Made by a program: the position numbers and the translations under genes | Notes under the pieces: generated by a model | Databases searched by the model: none | Told to the model about the DNA's origin: nothing | The model's input: the letters and a program-made list of their open reading frames with translations, nothing else | Part shown: positions 41,590-52,774 of the stretch, piece by piece | How the letters are laid out: each line of letters starts with the position of its first letter | Numbering within the stretch: the stretch's first letter is position 1 | Assembly: GCA_022702545.1 (NCBI GenBank) | Contig: JAHRBC010000007.1 | Span: forward strand, 2,852,001 to 2,916,000 | Reading direction: 5' to 3' | DNA: 64,000 bases | Source: Phycomyces nitens | Taxonomy: Eukaryota; Mucoromycota; Mucoromycetes; Mucorales; Phycomycetaceae

Positions 41590-44500
41590 TAAACATTGAC
41601 TCTGTCGAGTGGTTCTAATTCTGTATATGATTTCTAATGCCTATAAATGTTCCAAATGCATGAATATTTAAAGAATCTTGTTGGTGGGACGTGTTATCAA
41701 TTACAATCGAGTTTGATTCCTTCTTCTTTCTTTTTTGTCTTCTTTCAAAAAGCAGCTTGTGTTTTTTGTTATATAATTAGGAATCTGTACGAGTTGGCCA
41801 AAATTCTCTAGACTGGATTTGTCAATGTAGCTGCGCCAAGAGAAAGAAAAAAAAAAGAATGGAGTTTTTATAAAGTGCTGAATTGTTATTTAAAGTACAT
41901 TGAACAAATGCTTAGTTTAGTATGATATAAAAAAGAAAAAAAAGAAAAAGGGTAATTGAAATAAATTATTAGCATTTGATAATGATGGAGATGTTTATTA
42001 CTAATCAGCATTTTATTTTTAAGCAATTTAATAATTCTTGTCGTGGTTTTGATCTTTCGACATTTGTCTATTAGGCAGTATCTAATCTCCAGTACTCATC
42101 ATTTTCTCGGCTACTAAATAAAAACCAAAAAACACCTGCACCAGTACCATATATGACTGGACACTCATTATCAAAGAGTAGCAGTCTATTCAACACAAAA
42201 AGGCCACAATCAGTGCAGACCACTTGAATGTTTGCCATGGAATTGTGTGGGGGGAGGGGGTTGCACCTGTGCAATTGAAAGACATATTGTAGTGGCAACT
42301 GAAACAGTTGATGGTCTATGCACATTATTGCGACTGACAGGATCTGTGTCCTGTCGGTAGACTGTGGCTAGTGCTTGTGTTTCTTGGCGTCGACCATAAT
42401 TATTCTGCCACCTTTATTTCTTCTTCTTCTTATTCTTCTTTTCTTGGCCATACCAAAGATTGCCAAAAAAAAACAAGAAACAAACAAAAAAAGACTTGCA
42501 AAAACACGGGCCCTCCAGCATGGTCTGGACAAAAAGCCCAATTGACTCTTTCTAAACACTCCTTTGTTGGATTGAAAGATGGAATAAATGACTCTGACAT
42601 ATTGTACAAATATGATAATATTTGCTTTATTAGATCTTGATGTAAGACAAGGTTTCTATTATTTAAAATATATGTATAATGTCTTTTTTGTACCTGGGAC
42701 TCCTGCCCAAAAGTAGGTTATCGGACCACAATCCCAAAGGCCAGTTACGTCAATTTGTCATTATTATAATAATCGTAACAAAATTTATTGAATATGGACA
42801 GCCAAAGAATCTTTTTTTTATTATTTATTTGAACTCTAATCTGTACCACAGTTCCTATTGCCTCTTCAAAAATTGATGTATAAATACATAATTTTATTTC
42901 TGTAAAACATAAAAAAGGGAATTATATTGGTGACACTGCTGTAATATGTGCTACAGGTCCATTTTATAATTTTTTTTCTTGGAGGAAAATATGCAACAAT
43001 TATTGACCAAGCTATTCATAGGACGTCTAGTAAAAATAGTAAATTAAGGGAGGTAAGACAGAAGCAGAGCACTGCATCCTAATAAAAACAAAATCTATTT
43101 TGATCTGGGACGTCCAAGGTTTTAGTGACAGACTTGGAATTGATTTGCTAAGAATATTTCTAGAGAATCCTATAGAGACTTTTATTGTAAATGAAACATA
43201 ACCCTAGAGACCCTAGAGATTTATTTCAATTGTTAGCCCAAAAAATAAATTAAGATAAAAGAAACAACTGGCTGGATTACTGCAATAAATACATCTATCC
43301 AATAGATAAAATGTATGTATCACCTATTGGGGAGCCATTTCCTGGTAAAATATCCTCGCCCACGTTTCTTTTCTTGTAACAACAAAGTTTAAACTGGCTA
43401 TACGGCTTATTGTCTAATTGTCTAATTGTCTAATTGTTCGGCAATCAAGACCACCGATGGTTTTAATTTGGTTAGGGTTGAGATAATGAGAATAAAACAA
43501 AAAAATTTGTACTTGATATTAGGCATGTGAAATAGATGACAAAAGACAGATAATAATTTATTTATTTGTAAAAATAAAATAAAAAAAAATGTGTGTACAA
43601 TGGCGTGTTTATTTGATCTAGAATGGACCCTGGAGATAGATTATGAATATAAATAAACATTTGTTTATTTTATTATTCAGAGTGAATTCCAATTACTTTT
43701 TATGTATCTACCGTTGAAATCATACACAAGTATCAAGAAATCAACATTGAGAGCTTAAATATGACTTGGAATCTAGATTAATGTGTACCACTTTAAATAA
43801 AACTCGCGAGGTTTGTTGGTCTGCATGGCTACATCACCATTACTGTAAAAAGTGAGGATATGTTTGGTTTCACTAGAATTCTTTAAAGCACAAACTTTGT
43901 GATTCTAGTGATATTTAGCTCAGCAAATGTACCCAGACTTTCTCTACACATGTTTTTTTTTATTTATTTTTATTTTGCAAGTTGTAAATGATGAAATTAA
44001 ATATTAATGATAATTATCATTGAATTATTGTAATTGTTCTTGATTAATTTATTTTCACTTTGTACCAATCGTGATTGCCAGTGCACCCAACAAAAAAAAC
44101 AATCGAATATTTTTATATTAAAAAACAGTGTAATTGATTAAGAATATTCCATCACAATAACTTCTATATATGGACAATAAATAATACAAAAACCAAAAGG
44201 CCAATTGGGATGATTTTCTATTATTGCGCCACATGTATACAAGTGTTTTTTTTTTTTTTTTGATCGTGTAACTTGATCTTATTGAACAACAGAAAATGTA
44301 TATAGATTATTGGAGGATATGCACTGATTATTAACAGATATTGTTATTATTATTATTATTATTAAATATCCAGCCTTCTAATTATAATCATGTACCTAAA
44401 AGTATTGTTGTATCTGCAATCTTTCAAATGCAAAATCAAATAGAATAAATAAATAAAATAAAAAATCTATTATTAATACTAATAATTTTCATGTATTATT

Positions 44501-44726
44501 TTAGATTTTAGATAAATAAATATAAATATTTTCAACAACAAAAAAAATAAAAAAATAAAAAAATTCTATTTTTATGTGTCCTCGGACTGATTCCTTTTTG
44601 CTGTATTTCATTTAAGATATATGCTTATAGTAATAAAGAAAAAGAAAAAGAAAAAAAATACGAATACCATTGATCACCAATTCTCTTTTTTTTTCTTTCC
44701 TTTACTTTTCTTCTTTCAGTCTAGAA
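41590..44726. other. Gene-free AT-rich intergenic region
   Basis: Only short open frames without recognisable motifs occur (for example 42071-42325 minus). Homopolymer runs and an ATT microsatellite (about 44341-44363) are present. No RNA gene is recognised. Confidence 0.55.
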
Positions 44727-45515
44727 ATGGCTCTGTGCAATCCTCAGAGATCAAAGAAACGGAGGACAAGAAATGCAACGGCTTGTAGGTCATTTGCCAT
44801 TCATGCCATTGATACTAATCCCTCTATCTCTCTTTCTCTCTTTCTCTTTCTCTCTCTGTATATATATATATATGTATATATATCAATATATATATATATA
44901 TCAATATATCAATATATCAATATATCAATATATATATATATATATATATATATCTCAATAGGCATGCGTTGTCGGGAACTAAAGAAAAAGTGCGATAATA
45001 AACTTCCTTCCTGTACAAGATGCATTGAATTTGGTGCCAATTGTCTCTATTTAACATATGAAGAATATCAACAGACTCTGGCAGAAGCAGTCGTAGAACT
45101 CAGTCAAGAATTGGATGAGATACAAGCAGACGTACGAAACCTAACCTTTAGAAACCCCCAAAAGAACCAAACCCACGAAAGCCAACCTATTCAATGGCAA
45201 CTAGACAATGACGGCAATGAATCAGCAGAAACTCTCGAATTCTACAGTTTCCTTTGGAAGATGCGTCAGGATTGCGAGCAGAATGAGTCTCGAACAGTAA
45301 ATGACGAACAAGAACGAGACGAAGAGCCAAACGGAGGCCTATTTGAATGGAAAGCCACAATGGACGAGGGAAGGTTACGGATTGACACCAATATCTGTTC
45401 CTTTCGAGATATTTATAGGGTATTGAAACAAAGCCAACAAGTTGCCACCGACAGTGGCTTGTGTTCCCAAGTCAGCTATCCCAGCCAGCAGGGGTCACTT
45501 TGCTCCTACGAGTAA
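44727..45515 (+). CDS. Small Zn2Cys6 transcription factor
   Basis: Two exons (44727-44784, 44962-45515) give 203 residues. A basic start (SKKRRTRNATA) leads into a fungal zinc cluster, C-x2-C-x6-C-x6-C-x2-C-x6-C (CMRCRELKKKCDNKLPSCTR, then CIEFGANC). The intron splits the codon of the first cysteine, so splicing is required to build the zinc site. After the cluster comes an acidic helix (AEAVVELSQELDEIQADV), probably a dimerising coiled coil, then a Ser/Gln-rich tail. No middle homology domain is present, so it is short for the family. It would bind CGG-type sites in the nucleus; targets are unknown. A second zinc-cluster gene follows 310 bases downstream in the same direction. Confidence 0.8.
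   Translation: MALCNPQRSKKRRTRNATACRSFAIHAIDTNPSISLSLFLFLSLYIYIYVYISIYIYISIYQYINISIYIYIYIYISIGMRCRELKKKCDNKLPSCTRCIEFGANCLYLTYEEYQQTLAEAVVELSQELDEIQADVRNLTFRNPQKNQTHESQPIQWQLDNDGNESAETLEFYSFLWKMRQDCEQNESRTVNDEQERDEEPNGGLFEWKATMDEGRLRIDTNICSFRDIYRVLKQSQQVATDSGLCSQVSYPSQQGSLCSYE
44785..44961 (+). repeat. Intron filled with (TA)n/(ATATCA)n microsatellite
   Basis: After a CT-rich stretch, most of this 177-base intron (about 44858-44955) consists of TATATA and ATATCA repeats. The frame happens to remain open through the intron, but translation through it would destroy the zinc cluster. Confidence 0.85.
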
Positions 45516-45824
45516 TCCGCAACGTGGCTTTCTCTCGGCCATCTCTCCGTTTTCCTGTATGTCTGTGCCCAATCATTCTTTTTTTATATATATACATATA
45601 CACATTTATTTTATCTTGTTGTTCTCTTTCTTTTTTTTTTCTTGAAAAAAAAATTACCTTCCTCTCTTTTAACACACATACATATATATATATACACATT
45701 CAAGCTTTCTAAGAATTTCTTTACCTCGCTTTCCTTTCCTATAATATCGCAGTCTATTTTATCACCCAACACTCTCCTTTATCTCTATAAAACCCTCCTC
45801 CTCCCTTTCTTCCTTTCTCAAATC

Positions 45825-46418
45825 ATGCCTGCCGACGAGCAACCCGAACTACGAAAGAAACGAGCAAAGATCGTGAGTGCCTGCAGCGAATGCCGTCGCA
45901 AGAAAACAAAGTGCAATGGCGAATTACCCTGTCGCAACTGTCTTAAATCCCAAGTTTCCTGTGTCTACCCTTCTCCTCACAACGACGACAAACGCAATAC
46001 TCCAAGCAAAGTGGCCCTGGAAGCAATTGAAGACCGTCTAAAGGCAATAGAGGATATGCTGAAAATAATCCTCCAGAGTCAGATGACCTTGGTTGACCTT
46101 GACCCTGTCGCAGTCAATAATTTTCTAGGAAGAAACAAGATTTCCTCACCCATTTCAGCCTCTTCTTGCCGGTCTCCAACCCCACACCAACAACCAAGTC
46201 CTCCTCTTTCGCACTCTGCTCACACTCAAGAACTTCGCCTACCTTCTATTCACAACCTATCGCCCTATCCTCTGCCGCAACCAAAACACCAATTACCACG
46301 CGATCTTCCTCCTCTGACCTTTCAACCTCATAATTATTATGGAACATTAACTGAGGAGCACAATTATCCAGAGGAAGAGTATACACTTCAACCTATCAAG
46401 AAACGAAAAAGAGAATAA
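45825..46418 (+). CDS. Small Zn2Cys6 transcription factor
   Basis: A single exon encodes 197 residues from ATG 45825, chosen because it directly precedes the basic region and zinc cluster; upstream in-frame codons are low-complexity leader. The cluster is C-x2-C-x6-C-x5-C-x2-C-x6-C (ACSECRRKKTKCNGELPCRN, then CLKSQVSC). A predicted coiled coil follows (ALEAIEDRLKAIEDMLKII), as in dimeric Gal4-type factors, then a Ser/Pro/His-rich region and a basic KKRKRE tail that could be a nuclear signal. The large regulatory domain typical of the family is absent. Its neighbour upstream is a similar small factor, but the two differ outside the cluster. Confidence 0.85.
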   Translation: MPADEQPELRKKRAKIVSACSECRRKKTKCNGELPCRNCLKSQVSCVYPSPHNDDKRNTPSKVALEAIEDRLKAIEDMLKIILQSQMTLVDLDPVAVNNFLGRNKISSPISASSCRSPTPHQQPSPPLSHSAHTQELRLPSIHNLSPYPLPQPKHQLPRDLPPLTFQPHNYYGTLTEEHNYPEEEYTLQPIKKRKRE

Positions 46419-46510
46419 GTTTTTTCTTTTCTTTTTCTTTTTCTTGTTTTATTGTTTTATAGCTATCAATATCAATATCAATATATATATACACACACTT
46501 TTTTATTTTA

Positions 46511-46513
46511 TTA

Positions 46514-46540
<27 letters not shown>
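46511..46540 (+). repeat. (ATT)n microsatellite
   Basis: A simple ATT run in the space between the zinc-cluster gene and the 3' end of kynureninase. Confidence 0.85.
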
Positions 46541-46544
<4 letters not shown>

Positions 46545-46695
46545 TTACTTTATTTAATTATTATCTAGTAACCGTCATTATTTTTAATACCATTCTTACA
46601 TGTCTATTTCACACTCTATTTTCTTAAAGCTAATATTTTCAAGTATAAAAAAAACAGAATTAAATTTAAAATTTAAATTATCCTATATATATTTT

Positions 46696-48589
46696 TTATA
46701 TGGGATAGATCTTGTCCAAAATGTCACCAAGACTAGAGACTGCCCTCCAGACATCCTCAAACGAATTGAAGAGTGGAACAGGTGCAATTCTAATTACAGT
46801 CGGCTTGCGTTCATCGCAAATCACTCCTCTCTTCTGGAGCTCCTCAAAGATCTCAATCATTCTCTCTGGGAAATCGAGCGAGATTTGGCACCCACGCTCA
46901 TCAGGGTTGGCTGGCGTAAGGATCCTGAAACGCTTGTTTTGATAATGGCGCTCGAGTGCTGTTTTCAAGAGTGTTTCAAGGTATAAAGTCAAGCGCACAG
47001 ACTTTTCTCGGAGATTCTTAAACCCGGCCTCATCGAATATTTCGAGGGACCCTACCAGAGCACTGGTTGCCAGCACACTGGGGTTGCTCAACTGGTATCC
47101 AGAAGCACCTTGGCTAGGACTGAATTCTATTTACACATTGTTCAATATGCTTATCAAATAATTTCAAGAATATATATTCTTGCCTGGTTTCATTTCAAAC
47201 CGGTTCTTCTTTTCATTTCCCCACCAGCCTGCCAGTCTGCCGGTGATTTTATTCATTCATTTTATTTTATATTTATTTTAATTTAATCAATCGTGTTTGT
47301 TGGAATCTGGGCCTTACCTTGGTCGGGTGGTATCATTTGCATATTTCTCGTGTATAAACAGACCGCCAATTCCACCTGGGCCACTGTTGAGATACTTGTA
47401 AGAGCACCAGCAGGCAAAATCGACTTGCCAATCATGAAGCTGCAGTGGAACGTTACCAATCGCGTGAGCTAGATCCCACCCGACCAAACAACCCTACCAA
47501 AGGGGTAAGTACAGGATTGCACACGACGATAGTGTTACCTGTTTGTGGCCAGCTTTGGTGATCTTTTCGATTTCGAACAATTGGCCAGAGTAGTATTGGA
47601 CGCCACTCAAGAGAACAAGTGCAATCGATTTGTCCTCCTCGATGGCCTGGATAATGTCCTCTGTACGCAGAGTGCTTTCGCCTGGCCGGGGTCCGATTGT
47701 GAGCAGCCCGATTTCCGGGTCAATTCCCCTTGATTGAATGTGCGAACTAACCGCGTACTACAAATATTTGCAGCCACAGAAAAAATGTATAAATTATATT
47801 ATAGTATTTATTATAGTGTGAGTAAAATAATCAGGACATTTTTTTGTTTTTTTTACGTACATGGTCTGAAGGAAACGCCTTTTCTTCAATAAGAATCTTG
47901 AAACGGGTGTTTGTGGGCTGATAAAATGTGATCATCATGCTGTGAAGATTGGAAGTCAAGGTGTTCATGGCCGTCACTTCAATAGGCTTGGCACCTATTT
48001 AACAAAAAAAAACAAAAACATTTAAAATACCCTGTTTTTAAGACCATGTTCAGTCTCACCAACAAGTCTGGCCAGGGGTTCCTTTACTAGCTCATCGATT
48101 GATACCCAAGGGCGATTATAAATATGGCTCCAATGGCCCTCGACGCCTCTATATTGGCATCGAATAAATAAATAAAATAAAAAATACCAAGGCCTATTGA
48201 TTTTCACTTGCCTTTTTGACCAAACGTCCAGTTCTTCCATCACCCTTGTACGCGCCCGCTCGGGCATCAGTCCCAGCGAGTTTCCGCACAGATAAGTACA
48301 GGCCGAATCCAAGTCCAACTGGTGGGCATCTACAAGCCAGTTGGAATATTCAATATCCATCTAGACCGTCGAGGGTGCAGCTGTATTTTGAGAGGGAGGA
48401 AGGGGGATGGGGAGGTGTATAGCTAGTGTTTCTTTGGGCATTTTGCTTACCAGGGCTGGCTGTGGGGTCTAGGATATCGCGTCTTTTGGGAATATGAAAC
48501 TCTTTACGGAACCTGGCCAGAGTATCCTGGCTGTCTTGCAGTTGAGCGTACTCGAGGCCTGTAGGCAAAGGGCTGGTTACCATGGACAT
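46696..48589 (-). CDS. BNA5: Kynureninase
   Basis: This PLP enzyme cleaves kynurenine or 3-hydroxykynurenine to anthranilate or 3-hydroxyanthranilate plus alanine, in tryptophan breakdown and de novo NAD synthesis. At least seven exons are visible. Exon 1 (48589-48451) has [12 protein letters not shown]. The next starts at 48329 and has [11 protein letters not shown]. Later ones have [48 protein letters not shown] and [17 protein letters not shown], where the Lys should bind PLP. These are followed by [17 protein letters not shown], then [10 protein letters not shown]. The last exon ends at TAA 46696. The intron after DVWSKR appears to use a GC donor. The total of about 460 residues fits the family. 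No disruption is seen. Confidence 0.93.
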
Positions 48590-49923
48590 GATTTTATTAA
48601 AGTAACCAAGATCATCTCCGCAAAAGCATCATGACTCTATAGATTTCATTATTATTTTTTCCCAGGGATATAATTGGATGGTTCCGATCACAGTCACACT
48701 ACCGTTCAAGAAAATGGCAAGCTTACAAGTGTTTAGAAGTGATTTGAAACAAGAAATAGAGAGAGGAAGAAAGGGAGAGAGCGGCATTAAACAGCCCTTC
48801 TTTTTTTCAATTAGTGTATGATTTGTATCGTGCTATTGGGCACCAAAAATTAAGAGGGAAAATTTTGGATTTTTTTTTTTAAAAATTAGTGTTTTTGAAA
48901 ACCAATGTCAAGTCCCAGTCTAAGCAGTGTTTGTTAAACTCTCTTGTTTATTTAGCAAGGAATCTTATTACTGTGTGTGTGTAGGTGGGTGATTAAGAGT
49001 CAAATAATATATACCTTTTGGTGTTTTGCCAATTGTAATTATCATGGAATTTCAACACCAACAAGGCTTATAAAAGTAATATATATATATACATGTATCT
49101 CATCTTGGTTGACCAAAGGACCTAATCTATTGTCATTTGATGTTGGACACTTTAATGAAGCCGTGTTCAAGACTAATATTGGTTTATGTGCCGCGTGGGC
49201 AACCGAACGCACCATTTTATACGGCTCGAGTATCGACGAGTGTTCTTATTTGGAACCATTTGAATTTATATATACAACTGTGTCTGTTTGATGATAAAGG
49301 CACCTATTGTAGACATGGCGTGGAATACGGCACAATACAGTTATTGTACAACTCGGCCGTTGAACATTTTAAAAGGCCAAGGAAATAAATTGTCATAAAG
49401 AACTGTGGCAAGTTTATTTAAAAAAGAAAAAGACGCAATCAAGAGTATGGTATTGGTTTTGAGATCCTTGGAAAAGATAACCAAGATCTCCAGGTCCAGG
49501 TACTTTGGAATTGCCAAGTCAATTTAGCGACGCGTATAAAGAGAAGACGGCTCGGAAATTTTTGTCTAATGCCGACAAGATATGCAAGAGGCATAGAATT
49601 AATTGAGAATTATTATTATTATTTAAAAAAAGAGTTATCTGCTGGCAAGAAAGGAATTGATCGAGTAAATGTATGTGTGTGTTTTTGCAAGCCATAAAGG
49701 ATTTGTTTGATTACAACAACCCAAAAACTCTTTGAACCAATTTGAAATGAATAAATAAATATATATAAAAAATCAATTGATCCAACTTTCTAAAATTGTA
49801 AATGAAAATAGGAGATTAACAAGGTTGATACGCTTAAATGTCAATTGTGAATACACAGGAAATATTAAAGGAGTGTATTCAATCTTGCTGTAAACCTTAA
49901 TACGTATATGAATATATTAAAAA

Positions 49924-49970
<47 letters not shown>

Positions 49971-50563
49971 ATATAATGCACACATTGGGGTGCCAAATGA
50001 TGGGTTTTATAATACAAATTACATATTCACAGATATCCAAGAACCGACATATGGCTCCATGGGATTGAAACATTCAAGTCCAACTCCTTTACACTGTCAC
50101 GTGAGAGATGACGCATTGCCTCCATGTCCATGAAGTAACACACAAAGCAACTTGCAAACTGTGTATGTTTTTTTCAAAAAATCGACTTTAGAGAATCCAT
50201 TTCTACTGCCTCCATCATCTTGCTATTATTATTATTATTATTACTATTATTACTATTACTATTATTATTACTTGAAAATAAAATAAAAATACTCCCTTGC
50301 TGACATTGTAGATTAGACATCTCAGATTCTATTAATATCAATATTCAAATTTCATTCACTTTATTTTTTTCTCCCCTTATTTTTTTCTCCAGCTTTCTCT
50401 CTTTCTCTCTCTCTCTCTCTCTTCTTTCTCTCAATCTCCTTATTACTTTGCTTGGTCTAATTGCCCAAGCATTACCACCCGTATTTCTATTTCAATTCTT
50501 ATCCGATAACCTCGCCTTTCAAGGGCATTCACAGACAAACCACTTAATCTAAACAAAATCTAC
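48590..50563. other. Intergenic region between kynureninase and the RRM gene
   Basis: No recognisable gene. It contains a (TATATG)n microsatellite (49924-49974), an ATT/ACT microsatellite (about 50222-50272) and, from about 50340 to 50430, a CT-rich tract likely to be part of the promoter or leader of the downstream gene. Confidence 0.55.
49924..49974 (+). repeat. (TATATG)n microsatellite
   Basis: About eight uninterrupted six-base units in intergenic DNA. Confidence 0.9.
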
Positions 50564-52508
50564 ATGATGGAAGACGATGAACTTGATTTCGAGAATTTTG
50601 ATTATGGAGACATGGGCGACTTCAACATTGATGACTTTGACGTAGAGGCAATGGACAAGGAGCTTGGATTAGAGTCTCCTTTACCCACAAAACTAGAGAT
50701 CCCAAAGACCACCACATCCCTGCCCACGCCCACTCCCACAAACCCACCAATCTCATCAACTCCCGATCCAGCCGCTGCTTCTGCAACCCCCACTGAACCA
50801 ACCAAACCCAAAGAGCCGTCCAAGCCTGTCCTGGACACTAACAAAAAGGAGGACGGTGAGGTGGAGAATACAAACCAAAAGTCTAGACCATCAATAAGAG
50901 AGCCAAACAGTCGTCCCAATCGACCAACAACAACAACAACAATGTCTCCAATGGCACGCAACAACAATCAGCCCTCGATTCATCAGCAACAGCAGCAACA
51001 TCGTATGCCGAATATGTTCATGAACAATCCTGGCTTCGGCATGATGGGGATGAAGTACGCGAGTATATACTTTTCTCTTTGTTTCTACCACTGTTTGTCT
51101 TTTCTTCCATCTTGCTTGACTACGTTGCTTTCTGGTTGTGGGTTCTCTGTTTGCTTTCTTTTTCTATTACTAAAAGATGAGGAGGAGATGATGATGATGA
51201 AGAAGAAGAAAAAAAAGATACAAGAAATTGAAGTGCAGGAAAATGCAAAAAAATACAAGGGAGCTCTTTATATACTTTTTTTTTTGGCTTACATTTTATT
51301 TGGAATTCTTTTCATGTTAACCATCTTTCTTTACGTCATTGATTCTTTTCTCTCTCTATCTCTCTCTCTTTATATCTCTTTAATTTGTTTTACAGCATGA
51401 TGCCGATGAATCCATATGGTATGCCAATGATGAACTATCCGGCCCGCCCACCCCACCGGATCCATGTCAACCCAAAATTTGCAGGCGCAATTCCGATCCA
51501 GTCAACCATACCACTCCACACAGAGCCCCATCGTATGCAGCGTGAGCGTGAGCTGGATGAGCAAAGAAAGAGGCTGATGGAGTCCCAGAGGAAACGACAG
51601 AACGAGCGCCAGCAGTTCCCCCAGGAACCCCAAGGTAAACGCGAGGCATTAAAAAAGCACGGTTTTGATACTAACACTCGTGTTATATTAGAGGGCAATA
51701 GATTACAGGAAAAGCGTCGAATGGGCCACTATTCTGTGGACAATAGACCTTTGGCCACCCCCCCTCTGCCCATAGCCGACCCACCAATTAGTCAGACACA
51801 GAGGTCTGAACCACGTCCGGGCATGGGACTGTCTATCAAAGGGTCAGCCGCAGCGGCAGCCAAGGCAGCTGCTGGTGGAAGAGGTCCTGATATGGCAGCA
51901 CACGGCCCTACTGCAGGTGGTTCGCCCAATGGTCTTGTGTCCCACCACCGCACCCAAGATCGCCGTCCTCAGGACCCTGTTGACACTGCAGCCTCCCAAA
52001 ACATCCGTAGACTCATGCACCAGGTCACTGGCCGGTCAGTTAACGACAATGGCCAGCACTCTTCCACAGGCCAAACACCACGGTCCATGCCAGCCAGACC
52101 GACAAGAGGACCCGAAAGCACAAACAGGTCCACGGCACCTCAAGCGATCCAGTCGCCCATGCCGCATGGAAAGACACTTGCGAAATTGAAGATTAGCAAT
52201 CTAGGAAAGAATGCCACCGAGACTGACATTCGCTCAATGTCCCATGGGGGGATAGAGGTAAATATCAATCATGTCGACAAGTTGGGGAGGGTATTGATAT
52301 TAATATTGATATTGTGAAAAAAGAACTTGGAATTAGATCCATCGTCCCAAACAGCCGTCCTGACCTTTAGCTCCAAAGATGCGGCCATTGTGTTTCGGCG
52401 ACAGCACAACAAGTAGGTGAAAAAAAGTGTATGATGGCTCATGATGCTAATACGATGGTTTGCAGGGTTATGGTTGGGGGAAGCCATATTACAATCTCGT
52501 TTGTATAA
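50564..52508 (+). CDS. Disordered protein with C-terminal RRM-like RNA-binding domain
   Basis: Four exons (50564-51054, 51396-52257, 52324-52412, 52466-52508) give 494 residues in consistent phase. The N-terminus is strongly acidic (DDELDFENFDYGDMGDF) with a Pro/Thr-rich linker and Gln-rich run. The middle has a Met/Pro/Tyr-rich patch (NPYGMPMMNY), an Arg/Glu-rich helix (ERELDEQRKRLMESQRKR) and Ala/Gly-rich disordered sequence. The last 70 residues form an RRM-like fold: AKLKISNLGKNATETDIRSM, then TAVLTFSSKDAAIVFRR and MVGGSHITISFV. The domain layout recalls RBM33-like nuclear RNA-binding proteins, but orthology is not shown. The first intron stays open in frame. The gene converges on a fungalysin gene 266 bases away. 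Confidence 0.75.
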
Positions 52509-52774
52509 ATCAACGAAATCCATCTCTCTTTTTTTTTATAAGCTGCTTTAGAACCAAAGAAGATAAAGAGTTGTATTTATTCACATATATATTCATATGC
52601 ATATAAAAGAAAAGAAAAAAAGACAATATATAAAGAAAAATATATAGAGAGAGATAGAGAGGGAGAGGAAGAGGAAGAGGAAGATATGGAGAAGGAGAGG
52701 GGAGATGGCTATAGTAGGTAGGGATTGTGAACAGTGCAATAAAGAAATTAAAAAAAGGGGGTGGAATATAAACA

